DNA of 38,011 nucleotides, from NCBI RefSeq assembly GCF_000775285.1, contig NZ_JJML01000034.1, positions 1 to 38,011 on the forward strand, written 5' to 3'. Below, piece by piece: positions 26,990-35,567 of this stretch. The notes beneath the pieces were generated by a model. That model made no database searches, was not told where the DNA came from, and worked only from the letters and a program-made list of their open reading frames with translations. Source of the DNA: Neosynechococcus sphagnicola sy1 (lineage in GTDB: Bacteria; Cyanobacteriota; Cyanobacteriia; Neosynechococcales; Neosynechococcaceae). The position numbers were made by a program, and so were the translations under genes. Within the stretch, counting starts at the first letter, position 1. Each line of letters begins with the position of its first letter.

Positions 26990-27874
26990 ATGACTTCGGT
27001 GATTGCAGCTATTGTGGGATTTGTAGTTGGAGTAGTGCTGATTTACTGGCTGTTGCAGCAACGGACACGAAAACAGCAACAGGCACAGGCTACCCAGACG
27101 CGGAAGACGATTGAACAACTGGAGAATGCCCATGAAGCCCGATTGAGAGTGGTCACGGAGTCTCTCCGTCATGACTATGACCAACAGATACAACCCCCTA
27201 AGCCTCAAGTTGAAGAGATACTACCGACTACGACCCCTACCTCCACCCCGACGGAGGTCGATGGTGCCGCCAATCAGACGGCTGCTCAGCCCCCCCTTGA
27301 CCCAACCCTAGAAGAGCCGCTCCTGCCACCAGAGCCAACCCCCGTGACGGAGTCCCTGCCCACTGCTCTCACCTCGGAGGAACGACCCAGCTCTCCAGAG
27401 CCAACCCCCGTAACGGAGTCTTTGGAGCCGGGGGATGCCACCTCTGCACCTGTCACACTGGCTGCCCAGATTACTCACTGGGGTAACACGGGTCAGGTGA
27501 GGGTTATTCCTCTATTGGTGCGGTATGGAAGCCATCCTGAAAGTGCCATCCGGACCCAAGTTGCCACCGCATTGGCTCAGATTGCTGAAAAAAATCGGCT
27601 GCGAACGGGAATCCCAACGGTGCTGCCCCTGCTGCAAAAACTCAGCCAAGATTCCAACCCAATGGTGCGGCGGCAGGCAGTGCTGACCTTGGGATTTCTA
27701 CCGTCCCGGCAGGTTCTGCCACTCCTTCAGCGGGCGCTGCGGGATGGTTCAGGTGGGGTGGTGCTGGCAGCCCGCACCGCCATTCAAACCTTGAAATTAA
27801 AACCGATCGCCAAGCCAGCAGTGGCTCAAACCCCAGTCCTGCGGTTGGATGCCCTGAAGAAATTTAAGGCTTGA
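26990..27874 (+). CDS. Membrane-anchored HEAT-repeat protein
   Basis: About 294 residues. A single N-terminal membrane helix (about residues 4-22, IAAIVGFVVGVVLIYWLL) is followed by a basic, glutamine-rich coiled-coil-like stretch (25-65), a Pro/Thr/Glu-rich linker (70-155) and a C-terminal block with two to three HEAT repeats (about 170-265: VIPLLVRYGSHPESAIRTQV, VLPLLQKLSQDSNPMVRRQA, VLPLLQRALRDGSGGVVLAA). The linker contains PEPTPVTESL twice. HEAT repeats bind other proteins; in cyanobacteria they occur in phycobilin lyases and in scaffold proteins. No lyase feature is visible, so I call only the architecture. Start chosen at ATG 26990 over a GTG five codons earlier. Its 3' end overlaps that of the convergent glycosyltransferase gene by 11 bp. 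Confidence 0.7.
   Translation: MTSVIAAIVGFVVGVVLIYWLLQQRTRKQQQAQATQTRKTIEQLENAHEARLRVVTESLRHDYDQQIQPPKPQVEEILPTTTPTSTPTEVDGAANQTAAQPPLDPTLEEPLLPPEPTPVTESLPTALTSEERPSSPEPTPVTESLEPGDATSAPVTLAAQITHWGNTGQVRVIPLLVRYGSHPESAIRTQVATALAQIAEKNRLRTGIPTVLPLLQKLSQDSNPMVRRQAVLTLGFLPSRQVLPLLQRALRDGSGGVVLAARTAIQTLKLKPIAKPAVAQTPVLRLDALKKFKA
27329..27420 (+). repeat. Direct repeat in the linker of the HEAT protein gene
   Basis: A 26-bp unit at 27329-27354 recurs at 27395-27420 with one mismatch, 66 bp (22 codons) apart and in frame. It encodes the repeated PEPTPVTES peptide, so the linker likely grew by a recent in-frame duplication. Confidence 0.75.
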
Positions 27875-28874
27875 GAGTAGGCTCCACAATTTCCCGTACC
27901 CGATAGATGGGCCGACCTTGGGATTCGTGGTAGGTCCGCATAGAAAGCTCTGCCAAGAGGCCAAAACTGAACATTTGAACCCCTGCTAGGAGCAGCACCA
28001 CCACAAAAAATAGCAGAGGACGATTGCCAATACTCTCGTTCATCCCAAATTTTAGAATCGTCAGGTAAAGCCCCAGGAGCACTCCCCCCGCGATCGCTGC
28101 CAGACCGAGGAGCCCAAACACGTGCATGGGTCGGGTGAGGAATTTTTTAATAAAGGCAATGGTGAAGAGATCCATCAACACCCGAAAGGTGCGATCGATG
28201 CCATACTTGCTCTGGCCAAAGCGACGGGCATGATGGCGCACGGGAATTTCTGTGATTCGGGCTCCTTCAATAAAGGCGAGGGCGGGTAAGAATCGATGCA
28301 ACTCACCGTAGAGATTCATATCGGCAACTAGTTCCGCCCGGTAAGCCTTCAGGGAACACCCATAGTCATGGAGCTTGACTCCGGTGACTCGACCAATTAA
28401 CCAGTTGGCAGCTTTCGAGGGTAGTAGGCGGCTGATGGCAGCATCTTGGCGATCCTGACGCCAACCACTGACGAGGTCATAGCCTTCCTCTAATTTAGCA
28501 ATCAGCAACGGAATATCGGCGGGGTCATTTTGCAGATCGCTGTCGAGGGTGATAATAATCTGGCCGCTGGCATGGTTGAAGCCAGCGGCCATGGCAGCGG
28601 TCTGTCCATAGTTACGACGGAGAATCACGGCTCGCAGGTCGGTGCGGGTTTGAGCCTGCTGTTTCAAGAGCTGGGTAGAGCCATCGTCAGAGCCGTCATC
28701 GACGCAGATGATTTCATAGGGGATTTGGTGGGCGATCAAGATGTCGGCGATCGACTCTAGCAAAGCTGGTAAGCTCTCAACCTCGTTATAAACCGGCAGG
28801 ACGACGGAGACGGTGGGATAGGTTTCAGCAGACCAGGGATGGGGAAATTCCTCTAGGGTTCTGAAGACATTCAT
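27864..28874 (-). CDS. Family 2 glycosyltransferase (DPM1/GtrB-like) with C-terminal membrane helices
   Basis: About 336 residues. The GT-A domain has SVVLPVYNEVESLPALLES, the nucleotide-binding ICVDDGSDDGST and the metal-binding LDSDLQNDP. Two C-terminal hydrophobic helices (HVFGLLGLAAIAGGVLLGLY and LLFFVVVLLLAGVQMFSFG) place it with polyprenyl-phosphate glycosyltransferases, which charge a lipid carrier with a sugar at the inner membrane. Start chosen at ATG 28874 (MNVFRTLEEFPHPW); a GTG seven codons upstream is also in frame. The donor and acceptor sugars are unknown. Confidence 0.87.
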   Translation of the reverse strand: MNVFRTLEEFPHPWSAETYPTVSVVLPVYNEVESLPALLESIADILIAHQIPYEIICVDDGSDDGSTQLLKQQAQTRTDLRAVILRRNYGQTAAMAAGFNHASGQIIITLDSDLQNDPADIPLLIAKLEEGYDLVSGWRQDRQDAAISRLLPSKAANWLIGRVTGVKLHDYGCSLKAYRAELVADMNLYGELHRFLPALAFIEGARITEIPVRHHARRFGQSKYGIDRTFRVLMDLFTIAFIKKFLTRPMHVFGLLGLAAIAGGVLLGLYLTILKFGMNESIGNRPLLFFVVVLLLAGVQMFSFGLLAELSMRTYHESQGRPIYRVREIVEPTLKP

Positions 28875-28918
28875 CAGGTTGCACAGGTGGATCACTCAGC
28901 AAGCAGTATAGAGGATGT

Positions 28919-29677
28919 CTAAGACCAGGAAGCAGGGGTCTGGGGCTGGTAGCTAGCGATAACCCGTCCGTATCCCCGTAACTGCTGGTAATAAACCTGG
29001 CTCACCCCATCGCTGGTTGGCGAGAGCTGATCAATGCCAATGCCATTGTGTCCCTGTTCCTGCCCAGAACTATGGATATAGCAGCCTCCTCCCAGGTACA
29101 GCCCCACATGGGTAGCTTTGACTGGGGTGCCAAAGAAGACTAAATCGCCGGGTTGGAGGTCTGAGGCCAAAATCTGCGATACAAACGCCTCTTGTTGATA
29201 GGCATCTCTGGGTAACCAAATGCCCACGGCGGCAAACGCTGCTTGGATCAGTCCGGAGCAGTCATAGTTTGGCCCTAACGTCCCCCCCCAGAGATAGACA
29301 TTGGGTTGGGTCATTGCTGCTTCAGCAACGGCGATCGCCCCTGGTAACCGAGCTTGAATGGCTGCCAGAGACAGTAGGGGAGCTTCATAGGTGAGGGTCG
29401 TTGGCTCCAGTCGGCTCCAATCGTCCCTATGGAGCCATCCGGAATAGTCATCTTCGGACAGTTGCACGGCGATCGCCGTTGGCGTCGCTGCTCCCCCGGA
29501 GCTGGGGTGGTCTTGGATGATCTCAGATGCCGCTGGGTCGCTTACCGTTGGCAGGATTCGTAGTTGCCGTCCAGGGGCTGCTTGGGTTGCTAGGCGGTCA
29601 CAGGCAGGGGAGTCATACAAATTAAGCGGTGACAGGATCTTGTATGCCATCGGTTCAGCAGCAAGAGGATCGATCAT
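28919..29677 (-). CDS. NlpC/P60 cysteine peptidase with an SH3-like N-terminal region
   Basis: About 252 residues. The C-terminal NlpC/P60 domain has the catalytic cysteine in YDCSGLIQAAF (about 140), histidine in ATHVGLYLGGG (about 190) and the third histidine in CYIHSSGQ (about 202). The N-terminal hundred residues (LNLYDSPACDRLATQAAPGR, and YSGWLHRDDW) resemble the bacterial SH3 domain found before this peptidase in cyanobacterial gamma-D-glutamyl-diamino acid endopeptidases, which recycle peptidoglycan stem peptides. No signal peptide is apparent, consistent with a cytosolic recycling enzyme. Start assigned to ATG 29677 (MIDPLAAEPMAYKIL); a TTG three codons earlier and ATG 29650 are alternatives. 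Confidence 0.87.
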   Translation of the reverse strand: MIDPLAAEPMAYKILSPLNLYDSPACDRLATQAAPGRQLRILPTVSDPAASEIIQDHPSSGGAATPTAIAVQLSEDDYSGWLHRDDWSRLEPTTLTYEAPLLSLAAIQARLPGAIAVAEAAMTQPNVYLWGGTLGPNYDCSGLIQAAFAAVGIWLPRDAYQQEAFVSQILASDLQPGDLVFFGTPVKATHVGLYLGGGCYIHSSGQEQGHNGIGIDQLSPTSDGVSQVYYQQLRGYGRVIASYQPQTPASWS

Positions 29678-29860
29678 GGTTGGCAATTTAGCGGGTTTAA
29701 GGGTGCATGTACCGGAGAACTGGTGGCAAGATCAGGTGAGGGAATCCCTGCCCATCCACCCATGCTTCTGAACTATAGCGCTGGTCAGTCAGCTGAGAAC
29801 CTATTCAGCCTGTCCGCCGATTCTAGAAAATTGCCTGACACGCCATGGTACAAAGCTTGG

Positions 29861-29882
29861 TGACCCTGACTTGACCCTGACT
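29861..29882 (+). repeat. Tandem 11-bp repeat in the divergent promoter region
   Basis: TGACCCTGACT occurs twice back to back (29861-29871 and 29872-29882), with a partial third (TTGACCCCTG) near 29891, 44 to 65 bp before the beta-lactamase-fold gene. The second copy runs into TATAGT. It may be a regulator site or simple slippage. Confidence 0.55.
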
Positions 29883-29925
29883 ATAGTAATTTTGACCCCT
29901 GTTGCAGCCCTTCATTCCCCTCCCT

Positions 29926-30867
29926 ATGCTCCACTTTTTCCGTAAAGATCCGACCTTAACGACCCTGGGCGATCGCATTTTGGCAGCAACCTGGGAACAG
30001 TTCTCGGAGTTAGCCCCCAATCAAATTGCCCTCACCTGGATTGTTTATGACGATCCGGTGCCCGTCAATACTGGGGGCGCGATTCGCTCGGAAGAATTTT
30101 GGCAATATCCCATTCGGGGGTTTAGCTATCGGGGGGTGGAGTGCATCTATCCCGCCAGCATTGTCAAATTGTTCTATCTGGTTGCCGTTTATGAGTGGCT
30201 GGAGAAGGGGATGATGCCGACTTCTCCAGAACTGGAGCGAGCGGTTCGAGACATGATCGTTGATTCTAGTAATGATGCCACCAGCCTGGTGGTCGATACC
30301 CTTACGGGCACCACCAGTGGGCCGGAACTGCCGATGGGACCCTTTGAAACCTGGAAACAGCAGCGTAATTTGGTCAATCGCTATTTTCAGGGGTTTCATT
30401 GGCCGGAACTGGCGACCATCAATGTCAACCAAAAAACCTGGTGTGATGGCCCCTATGGTCGGGAGCGCGCCTTTGTGGGTGAACAATTGGAGAATCGCAA
30501 CAGGCTGACTACGGATGCGACGGCACGCTTGATCCACAGCCTCATCGGTGGCGTTGCGGTTTCAGCAGTCGCTTCTCAAGCCATGATGGCTGTCATGCGG
30601 CGATCGCTCCATCCTGCGGATTTAGCGGCGGATCCAGAGAATCAGGTCACGGGTTTCTTGGGAGCGGGTCTCCCCCTAGAGAGCCAACTGTGGTCGAAGG
30701 CAGGGCTAACCAGCCAGGTAAGACACGACGCTGCTTATATCGAGATCTCCGGCCTGCAACCCTACTTACTGGTGGTGTTCACCGAGGGTAAGGCTCAGAG
30801 TCAAAATCCAGCGATTTTGCCCTTTGTGGCTCAACGTGTTACCGAAGCCGTGGCTAGCTTAAGTTAA
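29926..30867 (+). CDS. Class A beta-lactamase-fold serine hydrolase
   Basis: About 313 residues. The active-site Ser-x-x-Lys is visible in YPASIVKLFYLVAVYEWL (Ser78, Lys81), the SxN motif in VDSSNDATS (114-116) and a KTG-like triad replaced by SKAG in LWSKAGLTSQVRHDAAY. This is the fold of class A beta-lactamases and D-alanyl-D-alanine peptidases. The changed third motif suggests a peptidoglycan-related or unknown hydrolase rather than a resistance enzyme. No signal peptide is evident from ATG 29926 (MLHFFRKDPTLTTLGD); an upstream TTG at 29902 is in frame. It diverges from the NlpC/P60 gene, another wall-related enzyme. The exact substrate is not determinable. Confidence 0.78.
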   Translation: MLHFFRKDPTLTTLGDRILAATWEQFSELAPNQIALTWIVYDDPVPVNTGGAIRSEEFWQYPIRGFSYRGVECIYPASIVKLFYLVAVYEWLEKGMMPTSPELERAVRDMIVDSSNDATSLVVDTLTGTTSGPELPMGPFETWKQQRNLVNRYFQGFHWPELATINVNQKTWCDGPYGRERAFVGEQLENRNRLTTDATARLIHSLIGGVAVSAVASQAMMAVMRRSLHPADLAADPENQVTGFLGAGLPLESQLWSKAGLTSQVRHDAAYIEISGLQPYLLVVFTEGKAQSQNPAILPFVAQRVTEAVASLS

Positions 30868-30903
30868 GCGATCGCGGCATGGCTTGTCTAAGGGAATTGA
30901 GGC

Positions 30904-32808
30904 TTAGAGCAACAATTGTGCTGCACCCTGAATCCGCTCCAGGGGAGTGACAGAGCGCGGCAAAACTGGCAGGCGGACAATGGTTTGCTCCGGGAAATAA
31001 TCCCTCAGATCCGGTTGGTCAGGCTGATAGCGATTATGAACCATGTAGCGTTGACTCACTTGCATCTGTGCCAGGGTGGATGTCAGACGCTGGGCTTCAG
31101 CCAAAATAGCAGACTGGGCCTGAACAACGCCAATGAACTCCGTATGGTGGGGATTTTTGAGTTTTTTCTGCGCTTGCATCACCTGTTGTCGCAGCCCCCG
31201 CAACCGTCCCATAAAGTCCGTGCGCCCCAGAACATCTTGGTATTTAATCCATAGCTTAAAAATCCAAGCTAGCCAGTCTCCCAGCGCGGTTGGCATTGCC
31301 AGAAACCGCAACAGATGCCCCGTGGGTGCGGTATCCAGAATAATCAAATCCTGCTCCCCGCGATCTAACAAGTCCATGACGGTAATCAGGGACAGCATCT
31401 CATCAATGCCAGGGAGGGATTGGGAGACGATCTGCCGCCAGGCTTCTGGGCCATAGGCAAGGCGCAGAGAACTTTCACTGTCTCGGGACTCGCCACTCAT
31501 CATCTCCGCCAGTTCCCATAGGTAGTCGTCCCGGAACTGCTCGATCACCACATCGGCATCGACCTCCTGGGCACTGAGGTTGGCTGTCAGTTGGGTGGGC
31601 TGATGGCCTAAGGCTTGGCCAAAGGCATCCCCCAGGGAGTGAGCTGGATCAATCGAAATCACCCGAATCAGACGATCCGGATAGCGATCAGCGAAACCCC
31701 AAGCGATCGCGGCGGCAACGGTGGTTTTACCCACCCCTCCCTTGCCCCCAATCAGGAGTAATTGCTGCTGAGCCGCTACAAAATCATGGAAGCCCGGTGG
31801 CAGTGATTGTGGCCAGGAGACAGTAATCGGCTGGGACAGATCCACCGTTTGGGCGGCCAAATCAAACCCCTGCGCCATGAGGGCATCCAGCGCCGCGCCG
31901 CCCACGGGTTCTGAAGCTTGGAGGGGCACGCCCCAGAGGGGGAGATGGGAAGTACCGGACAAGGTCTGAAATTTTTGGATCAGATGCTGCTGTTCGCCGT
32001 TGCGATCCAGGTCGCTGGCACTGGCAGGGGTAACCGGATTCAATTGCAGCAAGCGATTGATCCACAGCCCCCCACAGGGAATTTCCAAGGTTTGCAAGGC
32101 CGCTAAAAACCGTTGCGTTTCTAGCCAACTCATGGGTTCGGCGATCGCCACCACGAGGCAGGCCGTATGGGCTTGATTCTGGAGTAAGGATCGCCCCGCT
32201 GCTAGATCGGTTTTCATCGTCTGCAAAAAGGCATCGGCATCGTCCGGTGTGTAGCGACCCGTAAAGGTTTGCTCAATGTTGCGGTGCTTTTGCTGAAACA
32301 GTTCCAGGGCTTGCAGGAGCCCATCCAGAAAATCCATTAATTCAAACAAATTCAGGGTGTGACCGCTGGGGGCCATATCCACCACAATCCGATCCGCTTG
32401 CTGCTGATTGAGGAGCTGTTGGATTTCCAGAATTCCCATCAGTTCATCGAGTCCAGGCCAATCCAGATCCCAAACAGGGGTCAAATCCTCTCCGGCTACA
32501 AAGCTGCCTCGCTCCACCAATAGTTCCAAGACCGTGCCATAGCGATCCTTGAAAACGTGCAATAATTTCTCCGCATCCAGCGATCGCACCTGAAGGTTAG
32601 GCGCGTCTGGCAAAGGCTGCGCCGTATCGGAGACCGGCACCTGCAACACATCCCCGAGGGAATGGGCGGGATCAGTGGATAACAGCAACACCTGATCTTG
32701 GGGAAATCGCTGTGCCCAGTAGCGGGCAAAGCCGCAAGCTAGGGTGGTTTTACCCACGCCTCCTTTGCCACTGAACATTGCCAGGTGTAGGGAATCGTAC
32801 CGATGCAT
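30904..32808 (-). CDS. Tandem-domain ArsA/GET3-type anion-transporting ATPase
   Basis: About 634 residues made of two homologous ATPase halves. Each has the deviant Walker A GKGGVGKTT (about 14-22 and 355-363) and the switch region STDPAHSLGD or SIDPAHSLGD; VVDMAPSGHTLN and ILDTAPTGHLL form the second nucleotide motifs. Bacterial ArsA works as such a pseudo-dimer with ArsB in arsenite efflux, while GET3-like relatives target tail-anchored proteins. No arsB, arsR, arsC or arsD is nearby, so the arsenite role is doubtful. I did not see the metal-binding cysteine triad of canonical ArsA. Start chosen at ATG 32808 (MHRYDSLHLAMFSGKGG) with GGAG upstream, over TTG 32826. Confidence 0.87.
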   Translation of the reverse strand: MHRYDSLHLAMFSGKGGVGKTTLACGFARYWAQRFPQDQVLLLSTDPAHSLGDVLQVPVSDTAQPLPDAPNLQVRSLDAEKLLHVFKDRYGTVLELLVERGSFVAGEDLTPVWDLDWPGLDELMGILEIQQLLNQQQADRIVVDMAPSGHTLNLFELMDFLDGLLQALELFQQKHRNIEQTFTGRYTPDDADAFLQTMKTDLAAGRSLLQNQAHTACLVVAIAEPMSWLETQRFLAALQTLEIPCGGLWINRLLQLNPVTPASASDLDRNGEQQHLIQKFQTLSGTSHLPLWGVPLQASEPVGGAALDALMAQGFDLAAQTVDLSQPITVSWPQSLPPGFHDFVAAQQQLLLIGGKGGVGKTTVAAAIAWGFADRYPDRLIRVISIDPAHSLGDAFGQALGHQPTQLTANLSAQEVDADVVIEQFRDDYLWELAEMMSGESRDSESSLRLAYGPEAWRQIVSQSLPGIDEMLSLITVMDLLDRGEQDLIILDTAPTGHLLRFLAMPTALGDWLAWIFKLWIKYQDVLGRTDFMGRLRGLRQQVMQAQKKLKNPHHTEFIGVVQAQSAILAEAQRLTSTLAQMQVSQRYMVHNRYQPDQPDLRDYFPEQTIVRLPVLPRSVTPLERIQGAAQLLL

Positions 32809-33130
32809 GATCTCCAGCCTTGTCAACGCGAACTGCTAGCTCAGTTTCAGGGGAGGGCTAGCTTGGTGGTGCCCATCATACAAGGTAAACGCTGCAAGCA
32901 GCGGGGAATTTACCCGTTCCAGATTAAAATGGTTAGGCAGCTGTGAGACTTGGTTGTGCAGCCTGGTGCGCCTAAGCCTCCTTCCAGCAGTCAAATGGCA
33001 CAGGTCGTTCACTGCCTCAAGATCTTATAGCGGCTATTAAGCTGGTGAAGTACAGTCGATTCCTGACTGGCAAAAGCTTCAGGACTGGAAGCGTACCGTA
33101 CTCAACCGAGAATTGCTATAGACAGCGAAT
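32809..33130. other. Divergent intergenic region between the ArsA-type gene and lspA, with a structured dyad
   Basis: About 320 bases. The clearest element is a nested hairpin at 32884-32914: outer arms GGTAAA and TTTACC, inner stem CGCTGC-AA-GCAGCG, with a 5-base bulge on one side. A second weaker one, CAGTC-GATTCCT-GACTG, lies about 70 bp before lspA within TGAAG/CTTCA arms. No open frame with a credible start. Confidence 0.4.
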
Positions 33131-33616
33131 ATGAATTTAAAACATCGGCTTTTCTGGGGGGCAGCACTGGGAGCTGGACTGCTCGATCGGATCACTAAGT
33201 TATGGATGATGCAAACCTTTACCGTGGGTCAAACCCTGCCCCTCTGGCCGGGGGTGTTGCATTTAACCTATGTCACCAATAGCGGTGCTGCGTTTAGCCT
33301 GTTTACCCAGGGGAGTGGGTGGTTGCGCTGGCTTTCCCTGGTGGTGAGTGTGGGGTTAATGGCCATGGCGATTTGGGGGCCAAAGCTGAGCCGTTGGGAA
33401 CAGGCAGGTTACGGTTTTATTCTGGGCGGGGCGCTGGGCAATGGCCTTGATCGTTTTGCCTATGGCAGCGTTGTGGACTTTCTAGATCTGCGATTCATCC
33501 ACTTTCCCGTCTTTAATCTGGCCGATATCAGTATCAATATTGGGATTGCCTGTTTGCTGGTGACGGCTTTTCATAAACAACCACCGCCGCCAACTCGAGG
33601 CGATCACCAGCCCTAA
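33131..33616 (+). CDS. lspA: Lipoprotein signal peptidase (signal peptidase II)
   Basis: A 161-residue inner-membrane aspartic peptidase that cuts the signal peptide from diacylglyceryl-modified prolipoproteins. It has four hydrophobic helices; the conserved blocks TNSGAAFSLF (50-59), GNGLDRFAYGSVVDFLDL with Asp116, and FNLADISI with Asp132 hold the catalytic pair. ATG 33131 gives normal length. proS follows on the same strand after 128 bp. Confidence 0.95.
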   Translation: MNLKHRLFWGAALGAGLLDRITKLWMMQTFTVGQTLPLWPGVLHLTYVTNSGAAFSLFTQGSGWLRWLSLVVSVGLMAMAIWGPKLSRWEQAGYGFILGGALGNGLDRFAYGSVVDFLDLRFIHFPVFNLADISINIGIACLLVTAFHKQPPPPTRGDHQP

Positions 33617-33744
33617 TGACCGATTACCCTTGCCTCCCTACTGCCACAGATAAGGCTGGGGCAGCCACCTGGATGGGATGGCCGAGGATTCACAGGGCTC
33701 ACAGAACGTTCTAGAGTGGGATAGCAGATCACTGGAAATTGGCG

Positions 33745-35550
33745 ATGCGACTGTCTCAGATGCTCTTGGTGACGCTGCGGGAAGATCCCGCAGAAGCAGA
33801 AATTCCCAGCCACAAACTCCTGCTTCGAGCGGGATATATGCGGCGCATTGCCAGTGGAGTCTACGCCTATCTGCCCTTGCTGTGGCGGGTGCTGCAAAAA
33901 ATTGCCCGAATTGTCCGCGAAGAGATGGATGCCACGGGGGCTCAAGAATGTTTACTGCCGCAACTGCAACCTGCGGAACTGTGGCAGGAATCAGGTCGCT
34001 GGGATACTTACACCAAAGCCGAGGGGATTATGTTTGCCCTCCACGATCGCCAGGGTCGGGATCTGGGGTTAGGGCCAACCCATGAGGAAGTGATTACGGC
34101 GATCGCCCGGGACATGATTCGCTCCTATCGCCAATTGCCCCTGCACCTCTATCAGATGCAAACCAAGTTTCGGGATGAGATTCGGCCTCGTTTTGGCTTG
34201 ATGCGCGGTCGGGAGTTCATCATGAAGGATGGTTACTCCTTCCATGGAGATGAAGCCAGCCTCAAGCAAACCTACCTGGAGATGCACCGAGCTTACAGCA
34301 ATATTTTCCGGCGCTGTGGCTTGGACTTCCGGGCCGTAGAGGCCGATTCCGGTGCCATCGGGGGGTCGGGTTCCCAAGAATTCATGGTGTTGGCCGATGC
34401 TGGGGAAGATGAAATCCTCTACACCGAAGATGGCCAGTACGCCGCCAATGTGGAAAAGGCGGTTTCCGTTCCCCCCGATGCCCTGCCGTCCCCCTTCACC
34501 ACCTATGAACTGCGGCCCACTCCAGGGACGGACACGATTGAAAAACTCTGCCAGTTTCTCCAGTGCTCCCCTACTCAGGTGGTGAAAAACCTCCTCTACC
34601 AGGTGGTCTACGACACGGGGATGACGGTTCTAGTCTTAGTGAGTCTTCGGGGTGACCAGGAGGTCAATGGTGTTAAGTTGCAGAATCAGCTAACGCGACT
34701 CGCGGCTGCCTACGGCGGCAATACGGTGCTATCGTTAACAGTGCCCGATGCCGAGGCTCAGGCAAAATGGGCCTCCCAACCCCTGCCCTTGGGATATCTG
34801 GCCCCGGATCTCGCCGATACCTATATTCAATCCGTTCCCCATCTGGTTCCCCAGTTTCTGCGTCTGGTGGATCGCACCGTCGTTGATTTGCAGAATTTTG
34901 TCACCGGTTCAAACCAACCTGATTATCATATGGTCGGCGCAAACTGGGGTCAGCAGGTGTCGATGCCGCAACGAGTTGTGGATGTGCGCAAAGCTAGACC
35001 CGGCGATCGCGCCTTTCATGATCCCAGCCAATGTTTACAGACGGCACGGGGAATTGAAGTTGGGCACATTTTTCAACTGGGAACCAAGTACTCCCAGGCC
35101 TTAGGCGCTACCTACACCAATGAACAAGGCGAAGAAATTCCCCTGGTCATGGGGTGTTATGGGTTGGGGGTCTCGCGACTGGCGCAGTCCGCCGTGGAAC
35201 AGTCCTACGACAAAGATGGCATAATCTGGCCGGTGGCAATCGCCCCGTACCAGGCCATTGTGACCATTCCGAATCTCAAAGATCCCGATCAGATACAGGC
35301 AGCCGAGCAACTCTATACAGCCTTGAATCAAGCCGGGATTGAAACCCTGTTGGATGATCGGGATGAGCGCCCAGGGGTGAAATTCAAAGATGCAGACCTG
35401 CTAGGGATTCCCTTCCGGATTGTACCGGGGCGATCGCTGAAGCAGGGTAAGGTGGAAGTGGGGCAACGGGCAACCCACCGGGTGGAAGAAATTCCCCTTG
35501 ATCAGGTGGTGATGACCCTCCAACAGCTGATTGCGGTTGCCACTGAGTGA
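33745..35550 (+). CDS. proS: Prolyl-tRNA synthetase (bacterial type)
   Basis: A class II synthetase of about 601 residues that charges tRNA-Pro. It starts [20 protein letters not shown] at ATG 33745 (a TTG two codons earlier is in frame). Motif 2 reads [21 protein letters not shown], and [14 protein letters not shown] follows. An editing (INS) domain fills the middle, with [14 protein letters not shown]. Motif 3 and the anticodon domain run from [19 protein letters not shown] through [12 protein letters not shown]. The frame is intact over 1.8 kb. Confidence 0.96.
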   Translation: MRLSQMLLVTLREDPAEAEIPSHKLLLRAGYMRRIASGVYAYLPLLWRVLQKIARIVREEMDATGAQECLLPQLQPAELWQESGRWDTYTKAEGIMFALHDRQGRDLGLGPTHEEVITAIARDMIRSYRQLPLHLYQMQTKFRDEIRPRFGLMRGREFIMKDGYSFHGDEASLKQTYLEMHRAYSNIFRRCGLDFRAVEADSGAIGGSGSQEFMVLADAGEDEILYTEDGQYAANVEKAVSVPPDALPSPFTTYELRPTPGTDTIEKLCQFLQCSPTQVVKNLLYQVVYDTGMTVLVLVSLRGDQEVNGVKLQNQLTRLAAAYGGNTVLSLTVPDAEAQAKWASQPLPLGYLAPDLADTYIQSVPHLVPQFLRLVDRTVVDLQNFVTGSNQPDYHMVGANWGQQVSMPQRVVDVRKARPGDRAFHDPSQCLQTARGIEVGHIFQLGTKYSQALGATYTNEQGEEIPLVMGCYGLGVSRLAQSAVEQSYDKDGIIWPVAIAPYQAIVTIPNLKDPDQIQAAEQLYTALNQAGIETLLDDRDERPGVKFKDADLLGIPFRIVPGRSLKQGKVEVGQRATHRVEEIPLDQVVMTLQQLIAVATE

Positions 35551-35567
35551 ACCTGGCGGCATCCCTA

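Noticed and set aside
30904-32808. Nitrogenase iron-protein or MinD/ParA identity for the tandem ATPase
   Set aside because: Both halves carry the ArsA-type DPAHSLGD switch and the TAPTGH/APSGHT motifs, which fit ArsA/GET3 and not those families.
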